Part shown: in pieces, positions 1-9,000 of the stretch
How positions within the stretch are numbered: the first letter of the stretch is position 1
Layout of the letters: each line of letters begins with the position of its first letter
NCBI RefSeq assembly: GCF_001403615.1
Contig: NZ_LN879456.1
Location: 1,302,001 to 1,366,000, forward strand
Origin: Desnuesiella massiliensis
GTDB taxonomy: Bacteria > Bacillota > Clostridia > Clostridiales > Clostridiaceae
Direction: 5' to 3'
Length of the DNA: 64,000 nt
Position numbers and translations under genes: made by a program
Notes under the pieces: generated by a model
What the model was told of the DNA's origin: nothing
Databases searched by the model: none
What the model saw: only the letters and a program-made list of their open reading frames with translations

Positions 1-489
1 AATGCAGCAATGGTAATTGTATCAGCTTCTGTATTTTATAGAAATGGTATGGTTGTTGAATCCATTGAACAAACACATAAATCGTTATCCCCCTTGCTGG
101 GTGCCGCATCAAGTGGCTCTTTCGGTTTGGCACTTATAGCATCTGCTCTTTCTTCTACCGTTGGTACTATGGCAAGGCAGACAATAATGCAGGGATTCAT
201 AGTCCTTAATATCAATGATAATGTAACGAGGCTCGTAACAATGTTTCCAAGTATGCTCATAATAGTTTTAGACCTTAATCCGATGAATGCTCTTGTTTTA
301 GTCAGGTCACATTAAGTTTTATACTTCCAGTTGCTATCATTCCGATGTTATTAATTACAAAAAGGAAAGATTTAATGGGTTCCTTAGTAAATAAACCTAT
401 TACGAATATAATGGGATGGATTATATCAAGTGGGATAATAGCTGCAAACGCAGTTCTTTTATTTTTGATATTTACCGGAAATGTATAAA
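1..489 (+). pseudogene. NRAMP-family metal transporter, C-terminal fragment, frameshifted
   Basis: The window opens inside this gene. The first frame (1-300) reads NAAMVIVSASVF and continues through a stretch resembling transmembrane segments 7-9 of NRAMP (MntH-type) manganese/iron transporters, including the MQGF and LVTMFPS motifs. Near 300 the frame is lost. The next frame reads SQVTLSFILPVAIIPML and runs to a stop at 487-489. In the family these two parts are continuous (LVLSQV-x-LSF), so one A appears to be missing from TTAAGT at 298-301. The protein would be proton-coupled and membrane-embedded if intact. Either a true pseudogene or a sequencing error; the decayed surroundings favour a pseudogene. 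The N-terminus lies outside the window. Confidence 0.7.
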
Positions 490-1017
490 AAAACATAAAT
501 TTAAATTGTTACCCATGCTTACTTTAATACTACTAGAACCAATTCTCAGTTTTTGCTGACACCATAGTACTTCAAAATGGTGATAAGGATAAAAAGCTCT
601 TTGTCAGTATTGAGGTAGGAAGAAATGCCTTTATTTAAATTATAAACAGTACAAAAAATATGTTAAAGACTCTACAACAATCTATGCATAAGATCAGTTG
701 CTGATTCAGATACTTCGATTACGCATGCCAATACAGTATTTGCCTTAACTCGCAAGGCAAAAAGCAGTTCTCTAGTCTCAACGTGGCTCGAGTGCTTATT
801 ATTGATGTCTGCGTTCTTGGGAACATATCACCATGGAATTTTTATGAAGTGTAGATTATATTTCACTTCGTATTGAGCACCAAAAGCTTATGGATCAAGA
901 AAAGTAGTAACGGTCAAGGCACCCCCAACTCAAAAAAACTTCCCTCGATATATTCCCATTAACACACGCTCTAAACCTTTTGATATACCAGAACATAATG
1001 TCCCAGTTGGAAGTAGG
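490..1017. other. Non-coding or decayed stretch
   Basis: No intact gene is visible. A coding-like stretch on the plus strand (about 883-1050) reads APKAYGSRKVV and runs on past IPINTRSKPFDIPEHNVPV before crossing into the 3' end of the convergent regulator gene. I do not recognise it, it has no start in frame, and a stop lies just upstream. It is probably a remnant. Nothing else supportable was seen. Confidence 0.4.
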
Positions 1018-1638
1018 TTAAACAAGAAGAAGCCCATCCAAATCCAATATTTCAATTTTCTTGTGTATCTTCTGTTTAATAAGTCCTGCGTCCTCAAGCT
1101 CACTTAGCTTTCTACTTATGGTTTCCGGAGTTGTACCTAAATAGGATGCTAAATCTTTTTTACTCATTGGTAATACAATTTTCCCTGATTGTTTCTCATC
1201 ACCCATGCACTCAACTAAGAAAAGCGCAATCCGGGTTTCCACTTTTAAAGTAGCAAGTCGAGAAGTTTGTTTTTCTGAATGTTCTAATCTATTTGAAAAT
1301 TCAGCTAATATTTTCAACGAAATGGAGGGATATTTCATAAGAAATTCTTGTAAATCAGTACGTTTTATTGTACAAACCTGGGTTGCTTCCATTGCTTCTG
1401 CATATGATTCATGAATCGATTCGTTAAACAACGCCAATTCTCCAGTGAAGTCTCCTATACGTAAAATACGTACCAGCTGTTCTTTTCCAGATTCAGATAA
1501 CCTGTATATTTTAATTTTTCCTTCGCTTACTATATATAGTGATTCCGAAAAGTCACCTGCTTTATAAATTATCTCTCCCTTTTTAAATGAAACAGTTCTG
1601 GTTACTTCCATAATTTCAGCCATTTGTTCATCTTCCAA
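1018..1638 (-). CDS. Crp/Fnr-family transcriptional regulator, 5' end cut off
   Basis: An N-terminal cyclic-nucleotide-binding-like beta-barrel (about residues 10-120, with GEIIYKAGD and GDFTGELALF) is followed by a C-terminal winged helix (about 145-206, KKDLASYLGTTPETISRKL). Such proteins bind promoter DNA as dimers in response to redox or small effectors. The start given is a TTG, but the frame stays open upstream and reads NACISIVPIFNHLEDEQM, which is the usual beginning of the family. That frame stops at 1693-1695, a few bases before the left end of the insertion sequence at 1699. I infer that the IS or a linked deletion removed the first codons and the promoter. Whether it is still expressed is doubtful. 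Confidence 0.8.
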   Translation of the reverse strand: MEDEQMAEIMEVTRTVSFKKGEIIYKAGDFSESLYIVSEGKIKIYRLSESGKEQLVRILRIGDFTGELALFNESIHESYAEAMEATQVCTIKRTDLQEFLMKYPSISLKILAEFSNRLEHSEKQTSRLATLKVETRIALFLVECMGDEKQSGKIVLPMSKKDLASYLGTTPETISRKLSELEDAGLIKQKIHKKIEILDLDGLLLV

Positions 1639-1756
1639 ATGGTTAAATATTGGAACTATAGAAATACACGCGTTGTGTTGCCTCTTAAGCCCCTAGATTG
1701 ACTTGGACAATTGCCTATACATTTATTATAATGTAGAAAGTGATTGGAGGTAAGTT

Positions 1757-2086
1757 ATGAAAGGTAAAAGTTATACAAAAGAGCTAAAAGATGAAATATT
1801 AAGAGAAGTACAGGAAGTAGGAAATGTTTCACTAGTTGCAAGAAGACACGGAGTGTCAAAGTCAACCATATTTACTTGGATAAAAAATTCAAAAGCTAAG
1901 GATGAAATTAAAGTTAAGCCAGGAAGAAAGACTTTAATTGGGGGAGAAAAGGAGCTTGAAAGCGAGCTTACAGAAGTAACAAAAGAAAATGATCAGTTAA
2001 AAAAGTTATTAGGAGAAAAAGACTTAGAAATAGCAATTCTTAAAGACTTAATAAAAAAAGCAAACCCTCAATTAAAGATAAAGTAG
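1757..2086 (+). CDS. IS3-family transposase OrfA (HTH subunit)
   Basis: The 109-aa protein has an N-terminal helix-turn-helix (KSYTKELKDEILREV, VARRHGVSKSTIFTWI) that recognises the terminal repeats, then a leucine/lysine-rich coiled coil (about residues 65-105) for multimerisation. A ribosome binding site GGAGG precedes the ATG. The slippery tract of seven A at 2053-2059 followed by G lies near the 3' end. A -1 slip there enters the orfB frame, which is open from that point, so the functional product is expected to be an OrfAB fusion made by programmed frameshifting. Confidence 0.9.
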   Translation: MKGKSYTKELKDEILREVQEVGNVSLVARRHGVSKSTIFTWIKNSKAKDEIKVKPGRKTLIGGEKELESELTEVTKENDQLKKLLGEKDLEIAILKDLIKKANPQLKIK

Positions 2087-2181
2087 ACATAGCTAAAAAG
2101 TATATAGATCAAGGATATAACGCAGTTTTTGTACTGAAAGTAGTTAAGCTTGGGAGATCAACATATTACTATAACTTAAAT

Positions 2182-3012
2182 GTGGAAGGCAAAGAAAAAG
2201 CAAAACCTAAAGGCGGAAAGCCTAGAGGATATAGCTTAAACAAAGAGAATAAAAAGATATGCGATGAGCAAATTAAAGAATTTATTATGGAGTCAATCGA
2301 TGGTGATGCTATTAACTATGGATATAGAAAAATAGCCCACCACTTAAGAAAGTATTATAATCTTGTGATTAATCATAAGAAGGTTTATAGACTATGTAAA
2401 GAACTCTGTGTGCTCAAAGATCAAAGAGTTATTAAACCTAAAATAAAGAGAATTATTGCAGCTAACAGAACTATAACAGGCTCAAATCAACTATGGGAAA
2501 TGGATATAAAATATGGCTACATCCAAGGTGAGGATAAATTCTTTTACCTGTTAAACTTGATTGACGTCTTTGATAGAAGTATTATCGATTACCATATGGG
2601 ATTACACTGTGAAGCTAAAGATGCTACCGCATTACTTAGAAAGTGCCTAATAAGAAGAAATCTATTTGAGGAAGGAGCTAAAAAGCCCGTAATAAGAACA
2701 GATAATGGTCCACAGTTTGTAAGCCATAAATTCAGCAAATGCTGCACAGAAATTAAAATAGAACATGAAAGAATACCAGTAAAGACACCAAATAAAAACG
2801 CTCATGTAGAATCATTTCATAGAATACTTGAGGATGAATGTTTAAAAATCAATGAGTTTCAAAATTATGCGGAAGCATATGAGATAGTAAACGAATTCAT
2901 GGACTTTTATAACGATAGGCGAATGCATTCAAGCTTAAAGTTTATGTCACCAAATGAGTTTTACAACCTTTATTTTGGAGAAAGCCTAACCAATATTGAG
3001 ATAAGGGCGTAA
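2182..3012 (+). CDS. IS3-family transposase OrfB (DDE integrase core)
   Basis: This is the catalytic half of the transposase. The rve/integrase core has D in WEMDIKYGY, D in IRTDNGPQF and E in HVESFHRILEDE, so all three acidic residues of the DDE triad are present. An N-terminal HTH_21 region (INYGYRKIAHHLRKYYN) precedes it. The GTG at 2182 is only the first start-like codon: the frame is open back to about 2056 and reads SKPSIKDKVDIAKKYIDQGY, so most product is probably made as an extension of OrfA after a -1 slip at 2053-2060. The gene is not visibly damaged. Confidence 0.9.
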   Translation: MEGKEKAKPKGGKPRGYSLNKENKKICDEQIKEFIMESIDGDAINYGYRKIAHHLRKYYNLVINHKKVYRLCKELCVLKDQRVIKPKIKRIIAANRTITGSNQLWEMDIKYGYIQGEDKFFYLLNLIDVFDRSIIDYHMGLHCEAKDATALLRKCLIRRNLFEEGAKKPVIRTDNGPQFVSHKFSKCCTEIKIEHERIPVKTPNKNAHVESFHRILEDECLKINEFQNYAEAYEIVNEFMDFYNDRRMHSSLKFMSPNEFYNLYFGESLTNIEIRA

Positions 3013-3126
3013 ATCTAAGAAAAGTAGAGAATTTATTAGTCCTTGTCCAAAACAAAGGGGTTAATCCGATTATATAAAATTATATTCCTTTCCCGTTTAA
3101 TTCTCAACAATTCCAAAATTTTTATC

Positions 3127-3429
3127 CTATTTCCTAATACGCATAAGTTTCTCCCATATCTCTTTCAACATCTTATTTACAGAATTTATATCAGGACAGC
3201 TTATCTTTCCTTGGTGGCAAAGCATAGTTAACTGATTAAGGTTTGTACCTACTTTAGAAAGCTGATGAGTAAAGTCTTTTATTCCATCAATAACCACAAT
3301 TTCTTTATTAAGTGCAGAAGATATAACATAATTGCTAAAGGTCATATTAGCTTTCTTTGCTCTCTTTTTTATTTGCTCTACTTCTTCTTCTGTCATTCTT
3401 ATATTAGTTTGAACATTTCTTTTTCTCAT
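3127..3429 (-). CDS. MobC-like relaxosome protein
   Basis: The 100-aa protein starts RKRNVQTNIRMTEEEVEQI, a ribbon-helix-helix DNA-binding start, followed by the NMTFSNYVISSAL and LNQLTMLCHQ regions of bacterial mobilization protein MobC. These proteins bind the transfer origin and help the relaxase nick it. In such elements the relaxase gene normally follows directly; here the sequence downstream (lower coordinates) runs into the IS after about 70 bp, so the relaxase is missing. The gene lies at the end of a long minus-strand element operon. RBS GAAGTGAAGG precedes the ATG. Confidence 0.75.
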   Translation of the reverse strand: MRKRNVQTNIRMTEEEVEQIKKRAKKANMTFSNYVISSALNKEIVVIDGIKDFTHQLSKVGTNLNQLTMLCHQGKISCPDINSVNKMLKEIWEKLMRIRK

Positions 3430-3495
3430 TCCTTCACTTCTTTCTTGAAAGAATCATTTTTAAAAAGGGTTTTGGGGATTTCCCAACTTTATACA

Positions 3496-3522
3496 AGCTA
3501 TTGGCTATACCAATAGGAAGCT
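3496..3522. promoter_or_regulatory. Candidate oriT hairpin upstream of mobC
   Basis: A perfect 7-bp inverted repeat with a 5-base loop (CTATTGG at 3498-3504, CCAATAG at 3510-3516), with AGCT on both sides, lies in the 150-bp gap upstream of the mobC-like gene. Transfer origins of mobilizable elements usually sit here and contain such a hairpin beside the nick site. The assignment is inference; I cannot identify a nick-site consensus. Confidence 0.3.
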
Positions 3523-3579
3523 TGCCTTCACCTCAAGCCCATGGCTTTCGCTCAGTCCTCTTGGATATTGAAAAAAGAA

Positions 3580-3996
3580 CTAAACTTCGAATTCCTCATC
3601 ATTTTCCTGTTCCATTTCACAAATTCTTTCACTTTCAACCTCCCTTCCAAACCTTATATCTATTGAATTCATTGCCAGATTATAATTTTTATCATCTAAA
3701 CTATAAAAAATATCAATAGGTGTCGTATATTTATCTTCATAGTTGTTGAACAAATTAAAAGCTAATCTTACAAGAGCTTTTGCACTGCTAGAAAGATCAA
3801 CAGTACCATCATCAAGACAGTTAGCTTTAATACCATTACTTTCAAAGTCATATAGAAAGCTTCTCTTTCTATATAAATCCTCATTACCTGCAATAATATA
3901 AAATAAAGAGTACCTTTCAGTATCTCTAGGATGTGTATTGTCCTTCTGTATTAGTTCATTAAAATTGACTGCATGTTCCTTATTTAAAAATTGCAT
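3580..3996 (-). CDS. DUF6075-like element protein
   Basis: The 138-aa acidic protein has the NKEHAVNFNEL, THPRDTERYSLFYIIAGNED and DLSSSAKALVRLAFNLFN motifs that I associate with DUF6075, a family found in conjugative elements of Firmicutes. The function is unknown. It follows the TOPRIM gene by 21 bp on the same strand, so it belongs to the element operon. The last 20 residues are very acidic (EMEQENDEEFEV). RBS AAGGATG precedes the ATG. Confidence 0.6.
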   Translation of the reverse strand: MQFLNKEHAVNFNELIQKDNTHPRDTERYSLFYIIAGNEDLYRKRSFLYDFESNGIKANCLDDGTVDLSSSAKALVRLAFNLFNNYEDKYTTPIDIFYSLDDKNYNLAMNSIDIRFGREVESERICEMEQENDEEFEV

Positions 3997-4017
3997 TTCA
4001 AATCATCCTTTGCCTTT

Positions 4018-5007
4018 CTAAATACTCATATCATCAAACTCATTTAAGTAATTATTACTTCCATACATAGATTCATTTTCACTTATTTTTGTTACTTTTG
4101 ACTCCTCATCTAAAGCTATTAAATCTTCATTAAAATCTTTTCCTTTAGGTTTATGCCTTACAATTTCATATCTATCTTTATATTTATTAAAAATTTGATT
4201 ACATGCAAAATGCCCTGCCTCATCATTATCAAGACAGAGCATTATTTTATTTATATTAGGATTTTCTTTTAAGTAGTATTCAAGAGCTTTATCCGCAACT
4301 CCTCCAAGAGAAATACAGTGATTATCAAAGCCTCGTATATTGTGTTTTTTTATCAATGTAAGATAGCTCATTAAATCTATAGGGGCTTCAAATATACATA
4401 CTGTATTATTCTTTCCTTCCTTACAAAATGGATAGGTTTTATCTGAGTTTTTTACATCACATCTAAAAGAATTCCCTGTAGTATTAGTACTTCTTATACT
4501 TGCATATTTGGGATTATTTTCCTTATCAAAGCCTACAAATACGCAGCTACCATGTGTATTTTCATATAGCTTATGTTCTTTAACAAAATCTCTTACAATT
4601 TCACTATCAATGCCCCTTGAATTAATAAGATAGGCAAAGATATGTTTAAAGGTAGTATTTTTTTCTGGAAGAATAAATTCTCCTTTTGTTTCTTCTTCAA
4701 TAACTTCTGGAGGTTTATATCGTACAATTTCATCTGTTTTTCCTATTAGAGTTTTTACTGCATCTACCCAGGACTTATTCTCCATTTCCATTACAAACTG
4801 AATAGCTCCACCACCTTTATTCTGAGAAAACCAATTCCATTTATGGCCATCACTATGAATATATAAACCTCCATAGCCATCTATTTTAAAGGAACGAGAA
4901 GTAACTTGCTTTACTGGATATCCTGCACTTAAGGCATAGCTTATTATATTTACACTATCAGCTTTAGATATTTCTTCATCAGTAAATCTTAGTTTTTCCA
5001 TTGCCAT
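4018..5007 (-). CDS. DUF3991/TOPRIM domain protein (primase-like)
   Basis: In this 329-aa protein the N-terminal part holds a DUF3991-like zinc-ribbon-related domain (GGLYIHSDGHKWNWFSQNKGGGAIQF), recalling the DNA-binding domain of DnaG-type primases but without an obvious Cys cluster. A TOPRIM domain follows, with VCIFEAPIDLMSYLTL (the conserved Glu) and IMLCLDNDEAGHFAC (the DxD-like motif). Such proteins are thought to act in replication or conjugative DNA processing of ICEs. The gene is in the element operon, and AGGAGGG precedes the ATG. The TOPRIM call is firm; the exact activity is inferred. Confidence 0.8.
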   Translation of the reverse strand: MAMEKLRFTDEEISKADSVNIISYALSAGYPVKQVTSRSFKIDGYGGLYIHSDGHKWNWFSQNKGGGAIQFVMEMENKSWVDAVKTLIGKTDEIVRYKPPEVIEEETKGEFILPEKNTTFKHIFAYLINSRGIDSEIVRDFVKEHKLYENTHGSCVFVGFDKENNPKYASIRSTNTTGNSFRCDVKNSDKTYPFCKEGKNNTVCIFEAPIDLMSYLTLIKKHNIRGFDNHCISLGGVADKALEYYLKENPNINKIMLCLDNDEAGHFACNQIFNKYKDRYEIVRHKPKGKDFNEDLIALDEESKVTKISENESMYGSNNYLNEFDDMSI

Positions 5008-5032
5008 GGACTATTCCCTCCTATAAATAAAG

Positions 5033-5749
5033 TTAAAGCTCCAATTCCTCGTCTAACTGAGAATTGAAGCTTTGATTTTCTTCTAATATATTTTTATTTT
5101 CTATTTTTATTGGTTCATAGCTAGCTAGTTCATTTATAGCTTGTGGCATATAACCTTTTTCAGCCATAGAACAAAAATTCACTCCTGCAACTATTATATG
5201 ATCATGTATTTTTATATCTAATGGATGAAATATATTTACAAGCTTTTGTGTTAATGCTTTATCCTCATTGGATGGGGAATTAGAACCTCCTGGATGATTA
5301 TGTGCTAATATCATTGCTTTGCAGTCACAAGCTAGAGCTTCTTTTAAAATGTCTCTTGGATAAATTACTGCTTGAGCTATATTACCTTCTGACATTATTT
5401 TTGTCTGAATTATGTTGTTTCCATTATCTAAAAATGCCACCATAAATTTTTCTTTATCCTTTATACCACTTAATAATGGAATAAAGTAATCAGCTGCTTC
5501 TTTGGGAGATGAAAACTTAATTTTATTTTCACTTTCATGTACTTTAAGTAGGTTGTAAGAAGCTATAAATTCATTAAGCAGTCCTATTTTTTGAAGTTGC
5601 TTTTCATTTGGTTCTATAACTTTTGGATGCTCTAATATATTAAAAGGATTATTTTCTTTTGCATATTCTTGAATTTTCTTTATAGGAATACCTGTCAAAC
5701 TGGTTAAGCCTTTTAAAAAGTTATTAGTATAGGGCATGTTCTTATCCAT
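5033..5749 (-). CDS. RadC-like JAB/MPN domain protein
   Basis: The 238-aa protein has a C-terminal JAB domain with the metal-binding JAMM-type motif AHNHPGGSNSPSNED (His, His and Asp ligands) and a preceding MVAFLDNGNNI region. RadC-type proteins are common in plasmids, ICEs and phages; a DNA-repair role was once proposed but their real function is unsettled. The N-terminal 60 residues are unlike chromosomal RadC and lack the helix-hairpin-helix. It directly abuts the 76-aa gene upstream, so translation is probably coupled. Confidence 0.8.
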   Translation of the reverse strand: MDKNMPYTNNFLKGLTSLTGIPIKKIQEYAKENNPFNILEHPKVIEPNEKQLQKIGLLNEFIASYNLLKVHESENKIKFSSPKEAADYFIPLLSGIKDKEKFMVAFLDNGNNIIQTKIMSEGNIAQAVIYPRDILKEALACDCKAMILAHNHPGGSNSPSNEDKALTQKLVNIFHPLDIKIHDHIIVAGVNFCSMAEKGYMPQAINELASYEPIKIENKNILEENQSFNSQLDEELEL

Positions 5750-5980
5750 TTACACCGCACCTCCCATATTTTCTATAATCATCCCTAAGCTTTCTAATTT
5801 TTCATAAGTATCATAGGGAAGTTCCATTTTGTCATAGTCTTTTATAAAATTATCTACTCCATAGTTTTCAATATAACCTGTTATTTTTTCTTCGGTGTCT
5901 ATATCAAGTTCTAAAAGCTGTGCTATTAAAGAACTTATATATTTATAGTTATCTCTATTTATTCCTTTATTTTTATTCAC
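5750..5980 (-). CDS. Small element protein, function unknown
   Basis: This is a 76-aa protein with no family that I recognise. It is mostly helical in character (ISSLIAQLLELDIDTEEKITGYI). It starts with GTG after GGGGTGAGGTAA and its stop touches the start of the RadC-like gene, so it is co-transcribed with the element operon. Confidence 0.6.
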   Translation of the reverse strand: MNKNKGINRDNYKYISSLIAQLLELDIDTEEKITGYIENYGVDNFIKDYDKMELPYDTYEKLESLGMIIENMGGAV

Positions 5981-6011
5981 TTACCTCACCCCATCTTTTT
6001 CAAAATCTTTT

Positions 6012-9000
6012 TTACATTGCCATTTCATCATATTCCTGTTCTTTTAACCCTTCATTTTCCTCACATTCCTTACTTAATGCATCTTCATCTACTATAACTT
6101 CATTGTCTTTTTTATTAAGATCCAGTAATGAGTTTAGCTCAAATTGTCTTGATAGCTTTTCTTTTAATGCTTCTTCATAAGGAAATGGTTTTTCATATTC
6201 TATCTTTGACTGTTCTAAGTTTCTTTTATATTCCTCAATCTTTGTTTCTATATTCTCCATTTTGCTTTCAAGATTATTTAGTACATTTTCAATTCTAAGC
6301 ATATTTCCATGAGCACTATCTCCAAGGTCTACGGTGTATTTTAAATTACCATGAATTAAGAGTTCATGCTTTTCATAGAAGAGATTTTTTCTAAGTTTTA
6401 ACTCAAAACCTTTATAACTTCCTACATGAAGTTCCTCACCTTTAGGTATCTTCTCATAAAGACTCTGAAGCATTGTTCCTGCTTTTTCTCTTTCATCAAA
6501 TAATTTACCATTTATAATTATTGAAAACTCCGTACCATCCTCCATATTTCTTTTATCAATATCCTTAATAACACATTCAAGTTGGCTGTTAGCTTCACTA
6601 ATGAGTTTTGGATATTTGAAAGTGAAATTATCTTGAAGGGTATATTTTTGACTATCATAAGCAGCTTTTAAAACTCTTAGTCTTGCTACTTCATTATCAA
6701 CATCCATCTTTTCTTTTATTAATGGATTTCCTGTAGCTAAAGCTTTAACTTCTGCATAGGACAGTACTGTTTCATCTACATCTTCACAGTTTCTTGCAAC
6801 AGATTTGGAAGTCATTATCTGCGATATGAACTTTTGTTTTTGCTCTACAATCTGCCAAAGGTATGAATCAAAAGTATCTTTGGTAACATATCTATAAATA
6901 TTTACCTCTGGGTTCATATTCCCTTGCCTTAAAATTCTTCCTTCACGCTGCTCTATATCACTTGGTCTATAAGGGCAATCTAAATGATGAAGTGCAGTTA
7001 GTCTGTCTTGAATATTAGTTCCTGTTCCTATCTTAGGAGTACTTCCTATAATTATTCTTTTATTTCCGGACCTCATATCAGAAAATATTTCTTCACGTTG
7101 TATTTCATTTTTAGCATCGTGAATAAAGCATATTTCATTTTCAGGAATTCCTTTATTTATTAGTTCTGCTTTAATTGAATCATAAACAGAAAAACGCCCA
7201 TCTGAGTTAGGGGTTCCCACATCACAAAATACTATTTGAGTTCCTTTTATACTTTCTGATTTTTTATATTCTTCATAAATATTTTCAATACACTTATTAA
7301 CCTTTGAATCGGGCTCATTTATTGCTTCCTTATTTATAAGCCGTGGATCAGTTCCTAAAAGCCTTGCTTCATTGGTTATCTTAAGCATATTATCTACAGA
7401 AGGATCAACCATGCCATTTCTAATTCTTTCTGCTCTTTCAACATAGTTTTCCATTTCATGTTTTATAAACTCACTTGGCTCAGAAGATACTAAAATATAT
7501 TTATCATCTTTAAGTTTTGGCACTGGAAGCTTTAACATATCTGAAGTTTGAACATCTGCTATATTTTTAAATAAGGTCATTAGTTCTGGAAGGTTTTTAA
7601 ACTTTGAAAACCTGCTTCTAAACCTATAGCCTGTACCTTCTGGAGCAAGTTCTAATGAAGAAACCACTTCACCAAAGCTAGCTGCCCAAGCATCAAAATG
7701 CTGAATACCTCTCCTTTCAAGTTCATGGTTTTGAAGATACCTTTGCATTACATACATTTCTGTCATAGAATTTGAAATAGGAGTTCCTGTAGCAAATATT
7801 ACTCCCCTGCCTTCATTTATTTCATGGATATATTGGCATTTCATAAGCATGTCACTGGCTTTTTTAGCTCTGGTATTGGATATTCCAGCCACATTTCTCA
7901 TTTTAGAAAATACTGCACAATTTTTATAATAATGTGCTTCATCTACAAACATAGTGTCAATACCAAGCTCTTCAAAGTTTATAATATCATCCTTTCTTGA
8001 TTCATCAAGAAGTCTTTTAAGTTCACTCTCTAAACTCTTTTTAAATTTCTCCATCTGCTTTATAGACCAGTTTTCTCCTCGCTCTCTTTTAGTAGCTTCT
8101 ATGGCATATGTCATTTGATCTATCTGGTAATTTAACATTCTTTCTTGTCTTTCCTTTGAAATTGGTATTTTCTCAAATTGCGTATGACCTATAATTATTG
8201 CATCATAAACTCCTGTAGCAATTCTGCTTACAAATCTTCTTCTGTTTTGCTTTTCAAAGTCTTTTTTAGTTGTAACTAAAATATTCGCTGAAGGATATAA
8301 TCTTAAAAACTCTGCTCCCATCTGCTCTGTTAAATGATTAGGCACTACAAATATGCTTTTCTTTGAAAGACCTAATCTTTTAAGTTCCATAGCACTTGCT
8401 ATCATTTCAAAGCTCTTTCCTGCACCAACACAATGAGCAAGAAGTGTACTACCACCATATAAAATTCTAGCTATAGCATTTACTTGATGCTGTCTAAGCT
8501 TAATATCTGGATTCATTCCAGGGAAGGTTAAATGGCTCCCATCATATTCTCTAAGCCTTATGTTATTAAAGTTTTCATTATAGAATTCAACATACTTCTT
8601 TCTTCTGTCAGGATCTCTAAATATCCAGTTCTTAAATTCTTCCTTAATCTGATTCTGCTTTTCTCTTGCCAGCATGGTTTCCTTTTGATTAAGTACATAT
8701 CTTACAGTATCTCCATCTTCTATTCTGTCTTTTACAGTAACAGTTCTAAGGTTTAAGGCTTCTTCAATAATGTAGTAAGCATTAAGCCTTTTAGTTCCAA
8801 AGGTTTCTGTTGCTGCAACGGAATAACCATCTATACCTTTGTTTTCTATAACCCAAGATGAATTGAAATTATTATAATGAACCTTTATTTCATTGCTGCT
8901 ATAACGAGAACCTGAGTTTTGAGCATACTTTGGAGTTCCTAAGGTTTCATAAATAAATTTTTCTATATCTCCTTCTTCAATCCATGTTGTTCCAAGCCTT

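Larger units (their letters stand above)
1699..3054 (+). mobile_element. IS3-family (IS150-type) insertion sequence
   Basis: The element is about 1356 bp. Its ends are imperfect inverted repeats: the left begins TGACTTGGACAA and the right, read inward, begins TGTTTTGGACAA (10 of 12 match, with the TG terminus typical of IS3). Inside are overlapping orfA and orfB on the plus strand with an intact DDE catalytic triad, so the element may be active. The bases flanking the two ends (GAT on the left, AAG on the right) do not form an obvious 3-4 bp target duplication. This suggests the flanks were rearranged after insertion: the left flank is a truncated regulator and the right flank is a mobilization gene that lacks its relaxase. 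Confidence 0.85.
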
